Shown here one piece after another: positions 1 through 11,983 of a stretch of 16,194 bases of DNA. This stretch comes from Thiotrichaceae bacterium (lineage in GTDB: Bacteria; Pseudomonadota; Gammaproteobacteria; Thiotrichales; Thiotrichaceae): the NCBI GenBank assembly GCA_027008885.1, contig JALVDQ010000042.1:1-16194 (forward strand), given 5' to 3'. The notes beneath the pieces are model-generated. The model did not search any database and was not told where the DNA came from. It saw nothing but the letters and a program-made list of their open reading frames with translations. Position numbers and translations under genes: made by a program. The stretch's first letter is position 1; each line of letters opens with the position of its first letter.

Positions 1-125
1 CCACCCATCTTTTCTGCCATAACCTTTGTTAGTGCAGCAGTCAGTGTTGTTTTACCATGGTCTACGTGACCAATTGTGCCCACGTTGACGTGGGGTTTAT
101 TACGTTCAAATTTTTCTTTGGACAT
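1..125 (-). CDS. tuf: Elongation factor Tu, N-terminal fragment (tufA position)
   Basis: This is the first 41 codons of EF-Tu, the GTPase that carries aminoacyl-tRNA to the ribosomal A site; the rest lies beyond the left edge. The peptide begins [20 protein letters not shown] and contains the P-loop GHVDHGKT at residues 19-26, followed by the typical TLTAALTKV helix. The ATG is two bases after the fusA stop. Its Shine-Dalgarno sequence (GAGGTG) lies inside the last codons of fusA, so translation is probably coupled to fusA. This is the tufA position at the end of the str operon. A second tuf runs off the other end of the window. Identification is certain from sequence and context; only the end of the gene is missing. 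Confidence 0.98.
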   Translation of the reverse strand, partial: MSKEKFERNKPHVNVGTIGHVDHGKTTLTAALTKVMAEKMG

Positions 126-127
126 GA

Positions 128-2224
128 TTACTCACCTCTATTTATCATTGCATCCGCGACCACTTTTGGCACTTCAGCATATTTCGCAAACTCCATTGAA
201 TAACTGGCTCTTCCCTGTGTTGCAGAACGCAATGCAGTTGCGTAACCAAACATTTCAGACAATGGAACTTCTACACGAATGATTTTCCCTGAAGGAGCTT
301 CATCCATGCCCTGAACAACACCACGGCGACGTGTTAAATCACCCATGACATCACCCATATTTTCTTCTGGCGTAACAACTTCAACCTTCATTACCGGCTC
401 AAGCATTACTGGATCTGCATCCAGTACACCATTGCGTATAGCCAATGAACCTGCAACCTTAAACGACATTTCACTCGAATCCACGTCATGAAATGATCCA
501 TCATAAATAACAGCTTTTACATCAACAACAGGACAACCCGCTATCACACCATTTTTCAACTGCTCTTCCATACCTTTTATGGCAGCAGGGATAAACTCTT
601 TGGGTATTGCACCACCTGTCACGGCATCTTCAAACTCATAGCCAGAACCTTCAGGCAATGGCTCCAGTTTGATCTTTACATGACCATACTGACCTTTACC
701 ACCTGACTGGCGAACAAATTTGCCTTCGCTCTCAACCGCTTTACGAATAGATTCACGATAAGAAACCTGTGGATTACCCACATTCGCCTCTACATCAAAC
801 TCACGCTTCATGCGATCAACAATAATATCAAGGTGCAACTCACCCATTCCCGATATAATTGTCTGCCCTGTATCCTCATCCGTATGCACTTTAAAGGATG
901 GGTCTTCCTGAGCCAGGCGCGCCAGCGCAACAGCCATCTTCTCTTGATCCACTGTTGTTTTTGGCTCTACCGCAACCGAAATAACAGGCTCTGGAAAATC
1001 CATTTTTTCCAGTAACAGCGGGTGCGACTTATCACACAGGGTATCACCCGTGGTAACTTCTTTCAGACCTACCGCAGCCGCAATATCACCTGCATAGACC
1101 TCTTTAATTTCTTCCCGGGAATTAGCATGCATTTGCAGAATGCGTCCAATTCTCTCGCGCTTGCCTTTAGCTGGATTAAGCACCATGTCACCAGCTTTCA
1201 GAACACCTGAATAAACCCGGAAAAACGTCAGCGTACCTACAAATGGATCGGTTGCAATCTTGAAAGCTAATGCAGAAAACGGCTCATCATCAGAAGGATG
1301 ACGTTCTATTTCAGTCTCGCCATCTTCAGAAACACCCTTAATTGCAGGCACATCCAGAGGCGAAGGCATATAGCGAATCATCGCATCCAGCATTGCCTGA
1401 ACGCCCTTATTTTTAAAGGCTGAACCACAAAAAGCAGGAACAATCTCTCCTGCCAGGGTACGCGCGCGAATGCCCTGATGAATTTGATCTTCGCTAAGAT
1501 CGCCTTCTTCGAGATAGGCATCCATTAATTCTTCATTTGCTTCTGCCGCAGCCTCAAGCAGGGATTCACGCCACTCTTCAGCACTTGACTGCAAATCAGC
1601 CGGGATATCATCAAGCTTATAGGTAACCCCCATGTCGCTCTCATCCCAGTAAATCGCCCGCATTTGAACCAGATCAACAACGCCTTTAAAGTCTTCTTCT
1701 ACGCCGATTGCAAGCTGCATCGGCACGGGATTCGCTCCAAGACGCTCATGTATCTGCTCCACAACTCGCAAAAAATCAGCGCCGACACGGTCCATCTTGT
1801 TGATGAACGCCATACGCGGCACTTCATATTTATCCGCCTGCCGCCAGACCGTTTCAGATTGCGGCTCTACGCCACCAACCGCGCAAAAAACTGCAACTGC
1901 CCCATCCAGTACACGCAAAGAGCGCTCAACCTCAATGGTAAAATCAACATGACCCGGCGTATCAATAATATTGATTCGATGCTGCTCAAATTGCTGACTC
2001 ATGCCTTTCCAGAAACAGGTTGTTGCCGCCGAGGTTATGGTAATTCCCCGCTCCTGTTCCTGCTCCATCCAGTCCATGATGGCAGCACCGTCGTGCACCT
2101 CACCAATCTTGTGAGATACACCCGTATAAAACAATATTCTTTCTGTTGTGGTCGTCTTTCCTGCATCGATATGCGCCATAATACCAATATTGCGATAACG
2201 ATCCAGAGGGGTTGTACGAGCCAC
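128..2224 (-). CDS. fusA: Elongation factor G
   Basis: EF-G is the GTPase that drives tRNA-mRNA translocation and, with RRF, ribosome recycling. The 698 residues are close to the usual size (704 in E. coli). Domain I has the P-loop AHIDAGKT (17-24), the switch I segment ERGITI (58-63), DTPGH (88-92, with the catalytic-type His at 92) and NKMD (142-145). Domains II-V follow without a break; GMGELHLDI and KGQYGHVKI are recognisable in domains III-IV. The start codon is GTG (GTG GCT CGT ACA). A TAGGAAA Shine-Dalgarno-like stretch lies just upstream, and [15 protein letters not shown] is the expected N-terminus. It lies 54 bp after rpsG and 2 bp before tuf, as the third gene of the str operon. 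No damaged motif is seen. Confidence 0.99.
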   Translation of the reverse strand: MARTTPLDRYRNIGIMAHIDAGKTTTTERILFYTGVSHKIGEVHDGAAIMDWMEQEQERGITITSAATTCFWKGMSQQFEQHRINIIDTPGHVDFTIEVERSLRVLDGAVAVFCAVGGVEPQSETVWRQADKYEVPRMAFINKMDRVGADFLRVVEQIHERLGANPVPMQLAIGVEEDFKGVVDLVQMRAIYWDESDMGVTYKLDDIPADLQSSAEEWRESLLEAAAEANEELMDAYLEEGDLSEDQIHQGIRARTLAGEIVPAFCGSAFKNKGVQAMLDAMIRYMPSPLDVPAIKGVSEDGETEIERHPSDDEPFSALAFKIATDPFVGTLTFFRVYSGVLKAGDMVLNPAKGKRERIGRILQMHANSREEIKEVYAGDIAAAVGLKEVTTGDTLCDKSHPLLLEKMDFPEPVISVAVEPKTTVDQEKMAVALARLAQEDPSFKVHTDEDTGQTIISGMGELHLDIIVDRMKREFDVEANVGNPQVSYRESIRKAVESEGKFVRQSGGKGQYGHVKIKLEPLPEGSGYEFEDAVTGGAIPKEFIPAAIKGMEEQLKNGVIAGCPVVDVKAVIYDGSFHDVDSSEMSFKVAGSLAIRNGVLDADPVMLEPVMKVEVVTPEENMGDVMGDLTRRRGVVQGMDEAPSGKIIRVEVPLSEMFGYATALRSATQGRASYSMEFAKYAEVPKVVADAMINRGE

Positions 2225-2278
2225 TTTACTTTCCTATAAACACTTCCGTGCTTAAATTAAACTTCTATTTAGCAAAAC

Positions 2279-2764
<486 letters not shown>

Positions 2765-2791
2765 TTATTTGTTTACTATTATTCAACAAAT

Positions 2792-2833
2792 TTTCTGCTT
2801 TCCGTCAGGCTTTCAAGCAACAGGAAACAGAAA
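2792..2833 (-). promoter_or_regulatory. Stem-loop in the rpsL-rpsG spacer, candidate S7 autoregulatory site
   Basis: Read on the transcribed strand, TTTCTG-T-TTCC pairs with GGAA-AG-CAGAAA. This gives two short helices (6 and 4 bp) separated by a small asymmetric internal loop, with about 19 bases in the terminal loop. No U-tract follows, so it is not a terminator. In E. coli the S7 translational operator lies in the same spacer of the str operon. The pairing is seen directly; S7 binding is inferred from position. Confidence 0.5.
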
Positions 2834-2839
2834 CTCTAT

Positions 2840-3214
2840 TTAAGATTTGGGACGCTTGGCACCGTATTTAGAGCGACCCTGACGACGATCCTGAACTCCC
2901 TGGGTATCAAGCGAACCACGAACAACGTGATAGCGCACACCAGGCAAATCCTTTACACGACCACCACGGATAAGCACTACCGAGTGTTCCTGCAAATTAT
3001 GACCTTCGCCACCAATATAACTACTCACTTCAAAACCATTTGTTAAACGTACACGAGCAACCTTACGCATTGCCGAGTTTGGCTTTTTTGGTGTTGTCGT
3101 ATAAACACGGGTACAAACACCACGTCTTTGCGGACACGCCTCTAAAGCGGGAACATTACTTTTTTCTGCTTTACGCTTTCGGGGCTTTCGCACCAACTGA
3201 TTGATTGTAGACAT
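2840..3214 (-). CDS. rpsL: 30S ribosomal protein S12
   Basis: S12 lies at the decoding centre of the 30S subunit and influences tRNA selection accuracy. The 124 residues equal the E. coli length. The highly conserved [19 protein letters not shown] segment (39-57) and [13 protein letters not shown] (84-96) are present. The two lysines whose substitution gives streptomycin resistance are wild type (K43 and K88, counting Met as 1). D89, the residue methylthiolated by RimO in E. coli, is also present. The ATG is preceded by TTGGAGA about 10 bases upstream. It is the first gene of the str operon, about 85 nt downstream of the predicted transcription start. The gene is intact, and no resistance substitution is visible at these positions. 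Confidence 0.99.
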   Translation of the reverse strand: MSTINQLVRKPRKRKAEKSNVPALEACPQRRGVCTRVYTTTPKKPNSAMRKVARVRLTNGFEVSSYIGGEGHNLQEHSVVLIRGGRVKDLPGVRYHVVRGSLDTQGVQDRRQGRSKYGAKRPKS

Positions 3215-3305
3215 TAAAATTATTTCTCCAACTGCTATTCGACTTCCAGTTACAATAATTGTTTACCAGAACCGCAAATGACTGTCTATACGATAAAGGC
3301 GCGAG

Positions 3306-3334
3306 ATTCTATTACTGCTCAGCGACCATGTCAA
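3306..3334 (-). promoter_or_regulatory. Sigma-70 promoter of the str operon (rpsL-rpsG-fusA-tuf)
   Basis: On the minus strand a perfect -35 TTGACA (3334-3329) is separated by exactly 17 bases from a -10 TAGAAT (3311-3306, 5 of 6 matches). Immediately upstream lies an A/T-rich stretch (about 3342-3358) placed like an UP element. The bases after the -10, CTCGCGCC, form a GC-rich discriminator, the hallmark of promoters under stringent (ppGpp/DksA) control. Predicted transcription start is near 3299, leaving an rpsL leader of about 85 nt. Confidence 0.87.
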
Positions 3335-3357
3335 GACAGGACTTTATTTTTTTAAAC

Positions 3358-3411
3358 AAAAGAAAAAGGCAACTACCCAGCATAATCCGTAATTGCCCGG
3401 ATTGCCCTTTT
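3358..3411 (-). terminator. Second Rho-independent terminator between rpoC and rpsL
   Basis: On the transcribed strand AAAAGGGCAA (3411-3402) pairs over 10 bp, with one G-U pair, to TTGCCTTTTT (3372-3363). A smaller TCCG/CGGA hairpin lies inside the 29-base apical region. The 3' arm runs into CTTTTGTTT, giving a U-rich tail. It lies about 65 bp after the stronger rpoC terminator and directly before the UP-like region of the str promoter, so it looks like a back-up insulating rpsL from rpoBC transcription. Confidence 0.6.
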
Positions 3412-3470
3412 ATTTTATTCAAGAGCAAGGCAAAAGCGCGCAGCAAGCTGAGTAGTACAGAAAAAGTATC

Positions 3471-3526
3471 AAAAACAGGGGGGATGGGTATTGATTTGAT
3501 ATTGATACCCATCCCCCCCGTTTTTT
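3471..3526 (-). terminator. Rho-independent terminator of the rpoBC operon
   Basis: A perfect 14-bp inverted repeat, ATACCCATCCCCCC and its complement (arms 3478-3491 and 3505-3518), encloses a 13-base loop. On the transcribed strand the stem extends through a G-U pair and six more pairs (GTTTTT/AAAAAC) to about 21 bp. After the 3' arm comes TTTTTGATACTTTTT. It starts about 15 bases after the rpoC stop codon. The opposite strand also has a U-tract, so the structure could act in both directions, but no gene converges on it. Confidence 0.92.
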
Positions 3527-3540
3527 ATATATTTTTCAAA

Positions 3541-6500
3541 TCAGGACTCAGAATCAGTTGAACCAAATATTTGTGGCTCTTTCTCTTTTTCTTCAGCCTG
3601 TGCTGCTGACTCTGCCGCAAGAGCATTAAGCTGCTGCTCCGTAGCCTCTTTTTTACGACGACGTTCGAGGTGGTGAGACAAGCCTGTACCTGCGGGTATC
3701 AGGCGACCAACGATAACATTTTCTTTCAGACCTTTTAGCTCATCACGCACACCGCGCACAGAAGCTTCTGTCAAGACGCGCGTTGTTTCCTGGAAGGATG
3801 CGGCTGAAATAAAGGAATCTGTTACCAACGATGCCTTGGTTATACCAAACAGGATACGGTCATATTTGGCGGGTAATTTCCCTTCGGCGACCAATTTGGC
3901 ATTTTCTTCCTCAACCTTCCAGAAGTCCACCTGCTCGCCCTTCAGCATACGGCTATCACCTGATTCCCTAATTGATACTTTACGGATCATCTGGCGCGCA
4001 ATAATTTCAATATGCTTATCGTTGATTTTTACACCTTGAAGCCGGTACACCTCCTGAACTTCTTTTACCATGTGCTCAGCCAAGGCAACCGGACCTAGCA
4101 AGCGTAAAATATCATGCGGGCTAGGCTCGCCATCGGCAATCACTTCACCTTTTTCTACTTTCTCACCTTCAAATACATCCAGGTTACGCCATTTTGGAAT
4201 CAGGACTTCGTAATGATCACCTTCCGGCGGTGTAATAACCAGACGCTTCTTGCCTTTGGTTTCCTTGCCCCACGAGAATGTACCGGATATTTCTGCCAAT
4301 ATTGCTGGCTGCTTTGGCTTCCTGGCTTCAAACATATCTGCAACACGAGGCAAACCACCAGTTATATCACGAGTTTTGGATGATTCCTGCGCCAATCTTG
4401 CCAATACATCACCAACGGCAACTTTGGCACCATTGTTGAGGCTGATAACGGCACCGCCTGCCAATGGATACTGCACAGGAATTTCAGTATTTTCAAAAAA
4501 TAGTGAATTACCATCTTCATCCAGCAAGCGAATCATCGGGTTAAGGTCTTTGGCACCCGCACTACGCGAGGCAGGATCAGTGACCACGGTTGAACTCAAA
4601 CCAGTTACTTCGTCGATCTGTGTATTAATGGTTGAACCATCAACAAAATCAACGAAGTCAACAATTCCCGCCACTTCCGTTACGATTGGATGTGTATGCG
4701 GATCCCAGGTTGCTACTTCCTGTCCCTGCTCAACTCGATCACCATCTTTAATCGTTACAACCGCACCATAGGGCAGGCGATAACGCTCACGTTCACGACC
4801 CTGATCATCCACAATACTGATTTCACCCGAGCGTGAAACAGTAACCAGGTTTCCATCCTTGTTGACAACCGTTTTCACATTGGACAAACGTACTTCGCCT
4901 GCTGATTTAACCACAATATTATTGTCCGCAGCGGCACGACTGGCTGCACCACCAATATGGAAAGTACGCATGGTTAACTGGGTACCTGGCTCACCAATTG
5001 ATTGAGCCGCAATAACACCCACAGCTTCACCCATATTTACCAGATGCCCACGACCAAGGTCACGACCATAACACTGCGCACAAACACCATGCTTGGCTTC
5101 ACAAGTAATAGCAGAGCGCACAATTATTTCATCAACACCAAGACTATCAAGTTTTGCAACCCAGTCTTCATCAATCAGTGTCTTTGCAGGTATTACCACC
5201 TCGTCTTTGGTATTCAAGACATCAACAGCAGTAACACGCCCGAGAACACGATCACCAAGTGGCTCAACAACATCGCCACCCTCAATAATCGGCTTCATGG
5301 TCAGACCTTTATCGGTACCACAATCATTGCTTGTTACCACCATATCCTGAGATACGTCTACCAAACGGCGTGTCAGATAACCTGAGTTTGCAGTTTTCAG
5401 TGCCGTATCAGCCAGACCTTTACGAGCACCATGCGTAGAGATAAAGTATTGCAATACATTCAAGCCTTCACGGAAGTTTGAGGTGATTGGCGTTTCGATA
5501 ATTGAACCGTCCGGCTTTGCCATCAGACCACGCATACCCGCCAGCTGACGAATCTGCGCCGCAGAACCACGCGCACCGGAATCAGCCATCATATAAATCG
5601 AGTTAAATGATTCCTGCTCAACCACCTTGCCTTCGGCATCAACAACTTCTTCTGAACCCATGCCTTCCATCATTGCCTTGGCAACCTGTTCATTGGTTCG
5701 TGCCCAAATATCAACAACCTTGTTATAGCGTTCACCCTGTGTTACCAAACCGGAGGCATACTGATTTTCAATTTCACGAACATCCTCTTCCGAACGACTG
5801 ATAATGACTGCCTTTTCATCGGGTATTTTCATATCATCCGCACAGAAAGACACACCCGCAAGCGTGGCATAGCGGTAACCTGTATACATAAGCTGGTCAG
5901 CCAGAATAACAGTGTCTTTCAGACCAACACGGCGATAAGCCTCATTGATTAAATGAGAGATCGCCTTTTTCTTCATAACTGTATTCACCAGCTCAAAAGG
6001 CATTCCCTCTGGTAGCACTTCTGAAATTATGGCGCGCCCCACCGTTGTTTCAACCCGGCGAGTGCGAACTTGAAGCTCGCCATTTTCATCATACTCACTA
6101 TCGGTAATGCGCACCTGCACTTTGGCATGTAAAGAAGCTTTACCTGTTTCATAAGCACGCTTGGCTTCTTCTGTATCAGCGAAAACCATACCTTCGCCTT
6201 TCGCATTCACGCTTTCACGCGACATATAGTAAAGACCCAGTACAATATCCTGAGAAGGCACAATAATTGGCTCGCCATTCGCTGGAGACAGGACATTATT
6301 TGTCGCCATCATCAGTACGCGCGCTTCGGTTTGTGCTTCAAGTGATAACGGGACGTGTACTGCCATCTGGTCACCGTCAAAGTCAGCATTGAATGCGGAA
6401 CATACCAGAGGGTGCAATTGGATCGCCTTGCCTTCGATCAGTACAGGTTCAAACGCCTGTATACCCAATCTGTGCAGTGTTGGCGCACGGTTTAGCATAA

Positions 6501-7776
6501 TCGGGTGCTGGCGAATAATCTCTGCCAAAATATCCCATACTTCTGCTGTTTCACGCTCAACCAGTTTTTTTGCCGCCTTGATTGTTGTTGCCAAACCACG
6601 ACGTTGTAATTTACCAAAAACAAAAGGTTTGAAAAGCTCCAGCGCCATTTTTTTAGGCAGACCACACTGATGCAACCTTAAGGTAGGACCAACCACGATA
6701 ACCGAACGACCCGAGTAATCGACACGCTTGCCCAGCAGGTTTTGACGGAAGCGACCCTGCTTGCCTTTAATCATGTCGGCGAGTGATTTCAGCTGGCGAC
6801 GATTTGAGCCGGTAATTGCGCGACCCCGACGACCGTTATCCAGCAACGCATCAACTGACTCCTGCAACATGCGCTTTTCATTGCGCACAATAATATCCGG
6901 CGCATTCAGATCCAGAAGACGACGCAAGCGGTTATTACGATTAATCACCCGGCGGTACAAGTCATTTAGGTCAGAAGTCGCAAAACGACCACCTTCAAGT
7001 GGCACCAAAGGACGCAGATCTGGTGGCAATACCGGCAATACGGTCAAGATCATCCAGTCCGGCTTGTTTCCAGAGGTGAGGAATGACTCCATCAACTTCA
7101 TGCGTTTACTAATACGCTTTAGCTTTGTTTCTGAATTGGTCCCCTTAGCTTCCTCTTCCAGATCTTGCAGTGCTTCTTTTACATCGACTGTCTGCAACAT
7201 TTTAAGTACGGCTTCAGCACCCATACCCGCTTCAAATTCATCACCAAATTCTTCGATGGCTTCAAGGTACGCCTCGTCGCTAAGTAACTGACCACGCTCA
7301 AGTGTCGTCATACCCGGCTCAACCACGACAAAGGCTTCAAAATACAAAACACGCTCAATATCACGCAAGGTCATATCCAGAAACAAACCAATACGCGAAG
7401 GCAATGATTTCAGGAACCAGATATGTGCAACCGGACAGGCAAGATCAATATGCCCCATGCGATCACGTCGCACCTTGGTATTAGTTACCTCAACGCCACA
7501 TTTTTCGCATACCACACCACGATGCTTCAGGCGTTTATACTTGCCGCACAAGCACTCATAGTCTTTTACCGGACCAAATATTTTGGCACAGAAAAGACCA
7601 TCACGTTCCGGTTTAAATGTACGGTAATTGATTGTCTCGGGCTTCTTGACCTCACCGTAGGACCATGAGCGGATAACTTCTGGAGATGCCAAGCCAATAC
7701 GAATCGCATCAAATTCTGCTGTGTCAGATTGCTGTTTAAAGATATTCAGCAAATCTCCCATGCCTTTATTCATCAT
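3541..7776 (-). CDS. rpoC: DNA-directed RNA polymerase subunit beta'
   Basis: This is the largest core RNA polymerase subunit and holds the catalytic Mg2+ site. The 1411 residues compare with 1407 in E. coli. The N-terminal zinc-binding motif has Cys at 75, 77, 90 and 93. The active-site loop NADFDGDQM is at 463-471, with the three metal-binding Asp at 465, 467 and 469. The bridge-helix segment [19 protein letters not shown] and the trigger-loop segment [14 protein letters not shown] are both clear. The second zinc cluster is formed by the Cys in NDCGTDKG and the three Cys in [11 protein letters not shown]. The length and the region after the trigger loop show that the large gammaproteobacterial insertion (SI3) is present. 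The first of two adjacent ATGs is favoured by AGAGGT about 11 bases upstream. It follows rpoB by 15 bp and is followed by a strong terminator. Confidence 0.99.
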   Translation of the reverse strand: MMNKGMGDLLNIFKQQSDTAEFDAIRIGLASPEVIRSWSYGEVKKPETINYRTFKPERDGLFCAKIFGPVKDYECLCGKYKRLKHRGVVCEKCGVEVTNTKVRRDRMGHIDLACPVAHIWFLKSLPSRIGLFLDMTLRDIERVLYFEAFVVVEPGMTTLERGQLLSDEAYLEAIEEFGDEFEAGMGAEAVLKMLQTVDVKEALQDLEEEAKGTNSETKLKRISKRMKLMESFLTSGNKPDWMILTVLPVLPPDLRPLVPLEGGRFATSDLNDLYRRVINRNNRLRRLLDLNAPDIIVRNEKRMLQESVDALLDNGRRGRAITGSNRRQLKSLADMIKGKQGRFRQNLLGKRVDYSGRSVIVVGPTLRLHQCGLPKKMALELFKPFVFGKLQRRGLATTIKAAKKLVERETAEVWDILAEIIRQHPIMLNRAPTLHRLGIQAFEPVLIEGKAIQLHPLVCSAFNADFDGDQMAVHVPLSLEAQTEARVLMMATNNVLSPANGEPIIVPSQDIVLGLYYMSRESVNAKGEGMVFADTEEAKRAYETGKASLHAKVQVRITDSEYDENGELQVRTRRVETTVGRAIISEVLPEGMPFELVNTVMKKKAISHLINEAYRRVGLKDTVILADQLMYTGYRYATLAGVSFCADDMKIPDEKAVIISRSEEDVREIENQYASGLVTQGERYNKVVDIWARTNEQVAKAMMEGMGSEEVVDAEGKVVEQESFNSIYMMADSGARGSAAQIRQLAGMRGLMAKPDGSIIETPITSNFREGLNVLQYFISTHGARKGLADTALKTANSGYLTRRLVDVSQDMVVTSNDCGTDKGLTMKPIIEGGDVVEPLGDRVLGRVTAVDVLNTKDEVVIPAKTLIDEDWVAKLDSLGVDEIIVRSAITCEAKHGVCAQCYGRDLGRGHLVNMGEAVGVIAAQSIGEPGTQLTMRTFHIGGAASRAAADNNIVVKSAGEVRLSNVKTVVNKDGNLVTVSRSGEISIVDDQGRERERYRLPYGAVVTIKDGDRVEQGQEVATWDPHTHPIVTEVAGIVDFVDFVDGSTINTQIDEVTGLSSTVVTDPASRSAGAKDLNPMIRLLDEDGNSLFFENTEIPVQYPLAGGAVISLNNGAKVAVGDVLARLAQESSKTRDITGGLPRVADMFEARKPKQPAILAEISGTFSWGKETKGKKRLVITPPEGDHYEVLIPKWRNLDVFEGEKVEKGEVIADGEPSPHDILRLLGPVALAEHMVKEVQEVYRLQGVKINDKHIEIIARQMIRKVSIRESGDSRMLKGEQVDFWKVEEENAKLVAEGKLPAKYDRILFGITKASLVTDSFISAASFQETTRVLTEASVRGVRDELKGLKENVIVGRLIPAGTGLSHHLERRRKKEATEQQLNALAAESAAQAEEKEKEPQIFGSTDSES

Positions 7777-7791
7777 AACGTCATCTACCTC

Positions 7792-10700
7792 TTAGCTATC
7801 TTTTTCAAGTTCAATATGAAGACCCAAAGAACGAATCTCTTTCATCAACACATTGAAAGATTCAGGCATGCCTGCCTCCATGTGGAGATTTCCATCTACT
7901 ATATTTTTGTACATGCGATTTCGACCCTGAACATCATCTGATTTTACTGTCAGAACCTCTTGCAGGGTATAAGCGGCACCATAAGCTTCCAGCGCCCAAA
8001 CCTCCATTTCACCAAAGCGCTGACCACCAAACATGGCCTTACCACCTAACGGCTGCTGTGTTACCAGACTGTAAGGTCCTGTTGAACGCGCATGCATCTT
8101 GTCATCTACCAGATGATTCAGTTTCAGCATATGCATATAACCCACGGTAATCTTTCTTTCAAACGGCTCACCGGTGCGACCATCATACAGGGTTGTCTGA
8201 CCAGACTCGGGCAAATCAGCGAGTTTTAACATGCGTTTGATTTCAGTTTCAGTAGCGCCATCAAAAACCTGTGTTGCCATTGGCACACCTGTTCTCAGAT
8301 TAGAAGCCATTTCAATCACTTCTTCATCCGTCATTTCGCTAATATCACCCTGATCGGGATTGCCACCCGTGCTGTATATCTCAGTGCAGAATTTACGCAG
8401 TTCATCAACTTTGGCTTTTGCATCAATCATTTTACCGATTTTTTCACCAAGCCCTTTGGCTGCCCAACCGAGGTGCATTTCAAGTACCTGACCAACATTC
8501 ATTCGTGAAGGCACACCGAGTGGATTCAGGCAAATATCGACTGGTTCACCATTCTCATCATAAGGCATATCTTCAATCGGCACGATACGCGAAACAACAC
8601 CCTTGTTTCCGTGACGACCCGCCATTTTATCGCCTGGTTGCAAACGGCGTCTTACCGCTACATATACTTTTACGACCTTAAGTACACCTGGTGCCAGATC
8701 ATCGCCTGCGGTGATCTTGTCTTTTTGCTTCTGGAGTCTCTCTTCGTAGTACTTCTTTTGATCCTTAAGCAAGGTAGCCAGACTTTCCAGTTGCGTATTG
8801 ACTTCATCATTTTTCATACGCAGCAGGAACCAGTCTTTCTTGTCCAGCTCCGCCAAATAAGCAGCAGTAACTTTACTTCCTGCTTTTATACCCGCTGGAC
8901 CACCATCCACGACCTTATTAAGAATAAGATTTTCTACTCGCGTATAGATGTCTTCCTCAAAAACAAGCAACTCATCACGCAAGTCATTTCTAACCTTGGT
9001 TAAAGCTTCTTCTTCCAGAGAGATTGCTCTTGCATCTTTTTCCACGCCATCACGAGTAAACACTCGCACATCAATAACTGTACCAAACATGCTGGACTTT
9101 ACACGCGAAGAAGTATCTTTTACATCAGATGCTTTCTCACCAAATATAGCCCTGAGCAGTTTTTCCTCCGGCGTTAGCTGAGTCTCTCCCTTGGGCGTTA
9201 CTTTACCAACCAAAATATCACCCGGCTTTACTTCAGCACCCACATGAACAATGCCGGACTCATCCAGCTTGGAAAGCAGATGTTCACTTACATTGGGAAT
9301 ATCCGCTGTAATCTCTTCTGGTCCCAGCTTGGTATCGCGTGCCAGACAGGTAATTTCTTCAATATGCACAGAAGTAAAACGGTCTTCTTCAACAACTCGT
9401 TCCGAGACCAGAATTGAGTCTTCAAAGTTGTAACCATTCCAGGGCATAAAGGCGATTTTTATATTTTGTCCAAGAGCCAGCTCACCCAAATCAGTGGAAG
9501 AACCATCCGCCAATACATCTCCTCGCGCAATCTTGTCGCCTATTTTTACAATAGGTCTCTGATTAACACAGGTATTTTGATTTGAACGGGTATATTTAAT
9601 CAGGTTGTAGATATCAACCCCACCTTCCTGTGCTTCATCATCATTAACACGAACAACGATACGCGATGCATCAACCGCAGAGATTGTACCGCCACGCTTG
9701 GCAACGACAGTAGAACCAGAGTCCACGGCAACAACACGCTCCATACCCGTTCCACAAACAGGCGCCTGTGCTTTCAGGCAGGGTACTGCCTGGCGTTGCA
9801 TGTTTGATCCCATCAGGGCGCGGTTTGCATCATCGTGCTCAAGGAATGGTATCAAGGAGGCTGCCACAGATACGATCTGTTTTGGCGATACGTCCATGTA
9901 CTGAATTTCAGCAGGCGAAGAAAGTGTAAACTCATTCTGGAAACGACAAGAAATCATCTCATTGATAAATTTACCGTCTTTGTCAAGAACCGCATTAGCC
10001 TGCGCGATGACAAAACGCGATTCTTCAATCGCAGACAAATAATCAATCTCGTCCAATACCTTACCGTTTTCTACCCTTCGATAAGGCGTTTCCAAAAAAC
10101 CATAGTCATTTGTTTTCGCAAAAACAGCCAGTGAGTTAATCAAACCAATGTTTGGTCCCTCAGGTGTTTCAATCGGACAAACCCGACCATAGTGCGTCGG
10201 ATGAACATCCCGCACCTCAAATCCGGCGCGCTCACGTGTCAAACCACCAGGACCCAGGGCAGAAATACGACGCTTATGCGTGATCTCTGAGAGTGGATTA
10301 TTCTGATCCATAAATTGCGAAAGCTGACTTGAACCAAAAAATTCTTTTACTGCGGCAGAAACAGGCTTGGCATTCACCATATCCTGAGGCATCAAACCTT
10401 CGCTTTCGGCAACCGTCAGTCTTTCTTTTACAGCCCGTTCAACTCGAACCAGACCAATACGGAAAGCATTTTCGGCCATTTCGCCAACACTTCTAACACG
10501 ACGGTTACCAAGGTGATCAATATCATCAATCACACCAAAGCCATCACGAATATCAATCAGTGTTTTCAGCACATTAACAATATCCGAACTGGTTTTTCCG
10601 GATGCCTTCAGCTTTTCATACTGTTCACCGTACTTTTCAACCAGGGCTTTTGATGCAGCATCTGTTCGGCTAGACAAATAATCCAGATCAAAAAGAATCG

Positions 10701-11970
10701 AAGGACCTGTTTCTATATCATACTCAAGACGACGATTAAATTTCATTCGCCCAACAGCAGACAGATCATAACGCTCTTCCGCAAAGAAAAGATTATGGAA
10801 AAGATTTTCGGCAGCTTCTTTTGTTGGTGGCTCACCCGGACGCATCATGCGATAAATTTCTATCATCGCCTCAAGCTGGGTCTGGGTTGCGTCTATTTTT
10901 AATGTGTTTGAAATAAACGGACCACGATCCAGTTCATTTGTATAAATCACATCAAATTTCTTGATGTCATTTTCACGCAGCAATTCGATTAATTCTTCAG
11001 TTAGCTCGGAATTAGCCTCAACGATAAATTCACCCGTAGACTCATCAATAATGTTATGCGCAAGCATCTTGCCATACATATAGTCTTCAGGAACCTCAAG
11101 CTTTTTAACATTTGCCTTTTCAAGCTTTCTGATATGTTTTGCAGTAATACGACGACCGGACTCAACAATCTTTTCGCCATCTACAACAATATCAAAAGAA
11201 GCCAACTCACCACGCAGACGCACTGGATCAAGCTCAAGATGTATTTTGGTTTTTTGCAGTGTAACTGCTGATTTTTCATAGAAACAATCAAGAATTTGCT
11301 CTGTATCCAGACCTAGTGCACGCAATAAAATAGTAGCAGGAAGCTTTCTACGGCGATCTATCCGCACAAAAACAGAGTCTTTGGGATCAAATTCAAAATC
11401 CAGCCATGAACCACGATAAGGAATTACACGCGCGTTATGCAATAATTTTCTTGCCGTATTTGTTTTGCCTTTATCATGATCAAAGAATACACCTGGTGAA
11501 CGATGCAACTGTGACACGATTACTCGCTCGGTACCATTAATAACAAAGGTACCTTTTTCCGTCATTAAAGGCATTTCACCAAGATAGACATCCTGTTCTT
11601 TTATATCTTTAACAACCTTGGTCTTTTTAGGGGCATCTTTATCGTAAATAACCAGACGTAATGTGGCACGCAGTGATGTTGCATAGGTCAAACCACGCTG
11701 TTGACATTCACGCACATCAAAAACAGGCTCGGCAAGCTTATAGTCAACGTACTCCAGTACGACATAGCCGGAATAACTAACAATAGGAAAGACAGAATTA
11801 AATGCGCCATGCAAACCTTTATTTTTGCGTTCCTTTAACGGAACATCAGTTTGCAAATACTGACGGTATGACTCCAGTTGAATTGCCAAAAGATAAGGTA
11901 TATCCAGTACCTGTGGGCGTTTACCAAAATCCTTGCGGATGCGTTTTTTCTCAGTAAAAGTCAGAGCCAT
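7792..11970 (-). CDS. rpoB: DNA-directed RNA polymerase subunit beta
   Basis: The beta subunit forms the other half of the RNA polymerase active-site cleft and the rifampicin pocket. The N-terminus [18 protein letters not shown] is typical, and the start ATG has GAGGA about 8 bases upstream. The rifampicin region [17 protein letters not shown] (544-560) and onward keeps the sensitive-type residues D555, H565, S570 and L572 (E. coli D516, H526, S531, L533). The conserved [12 protein letters not shown] segment (1113-1124) keeps both lysines near the substrate (K1115, K1123). At 1392 residues it is 50 longer than the E. coli protein. From a remembered alignment, about 33 extra residues fall within 414-470 and about 13 within 977-1088. 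The gene is intact and translated just ahead of rpoC. Confidence 0.99.
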   Translation of the reverse strand: MALTFTEKKRIRKDFGKRPQVLDIPYLLAIQLESYRQYLQTDVPLKERKNKGLHGAFNSVFPIVSYSGYVVLEYVDYKLAEPVFDVRECQQRGLTYATSLRATLRLVIYDKDAPKKTKVVKDIKEQDVYLGEMPLMTEKGTFVINGTERVIVSQLHRSPGVFFDHDKGKTNTARKLLHNARVIPYRGSWLDFEFDPKDSVFVRIDRRRKLPATILLRALGLDTEQILDCFYEKSAVTLQKTKIHLELDPVRLRGELASFDIVVDGEKIVESGRRITAKHIRKLEKANVKKLEVPEDYMYGKMLAHNIIDESTGEFIVEANSELTEELIELLRENDIKKFDVIYTNELDRGPFISNTLKIDATQTQLEAMIEIYRMMRPGEPPTKEAAENLFHNLFFAEERYDLSAVGRMKFNRRLEYDIETGPSILFDLDYLSSRTDAASKALVEKYGEQYEKLKASGKTSSDIVNVLKTLIDIRDGFGVIDDIDHLGNRRVRSVGEMAENAFRIGLVRVERAVKERLTVAESEGLMPQDMVNAKPVSAAVKEFFGSSQLSQFMDQNNPLSEITHKRRISALGPGGLTRERAGFEVRDVHPTHYGRVCPIETPEGPNIGLINSLAVFAKTNDYGFLETPYRRVENGKVLDEIDYLSAIEESRFVIAQANAVLDKDGKFINEMISCRFQNEFTLSSPAEIQYMDVSPKQIVSVAASLIPFLEHDDANRALMGSNMQRQAVPCLKAQAPVCGTGMERVVAVDSGSTVVAKRGGTISAVDASRIVVRVNDDEAQEGGVDIYNLIKYTRSNQNTCVNQRPIVKIGDKIARGDVLADGSSTDLGELALGQNIKIAFMPWNGYNFEDSILVSERVVEEDRFTSVHIEEITCLARDTKLGPEEITADIPNVSEHLLSKLDESGIVHVGAEVKPGDILVGKVTPKGETQLTPEEKLLRAIFGEKASDVKDTSSRVKSSMFGTVIDVRVFTRDGVEKDARAISLEEEALTKVRNDLRDELLVFEEDIYTRVENLILNKVVDGGPAGIKAGSKVTAAYLAELDKKDWFLLRMKNDEVNTQLESLATLLKDQKKYYEERLQKQKDKITAGDDLAPGVLKVVKVYVAVRRRLQPGDKMAGRHGNKGVVSRIVPIEDMPYDENGEPVDICLNPLGVPSRMNVGQVLEMHLGWAAKGLGEKIGKMIDAKAKVDELRKFCTEIYSTGGNPDQGDISEMTDEEVIEMASNLRTGVPMATQVFDGATETEIKRMLKLADLPESGQTTLYDGRTGEPFERKITVGYMHMLKLNHLVDDKMHARSTGPYSLVTQQPLGGKAMFGGQRFGEMEVWALEAYGAAYTLQEVLTVKSDDVQGRNRMYKNIVDGNLHMEAGMPESFNVLMKEIRSLGLHIELEKDS

Positions 11971-11983
11971 CTTTTTTCCTCTT

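Noticed and set aside
1664..2239. 191-codon plus-strand reading frame antisense to fusA, and similar ones antisense to rpoB, rpoC, rpsG, rplL and nusG
   Set aside because: All lie opposite well-identified conserved genes in shadow frames and show no recognisable domain. Their composition follows from the gene on the other strand.
3312..3512. 66-codon minus-strand reading frame between rpoC and rpsL
   Set aside because: It starts inside the rpoC terminator hairpin and runs through the second terminator and the str promoter. It has no good ribosome binding site and resembles no family I recognise.
3259..3561. 100-codon plus-strand reading frame over the rpoC-rpsL spacer
   Set aside because: It overlaps the rpoC stop and both terminators on the opposite strand; the frame is open by chance.
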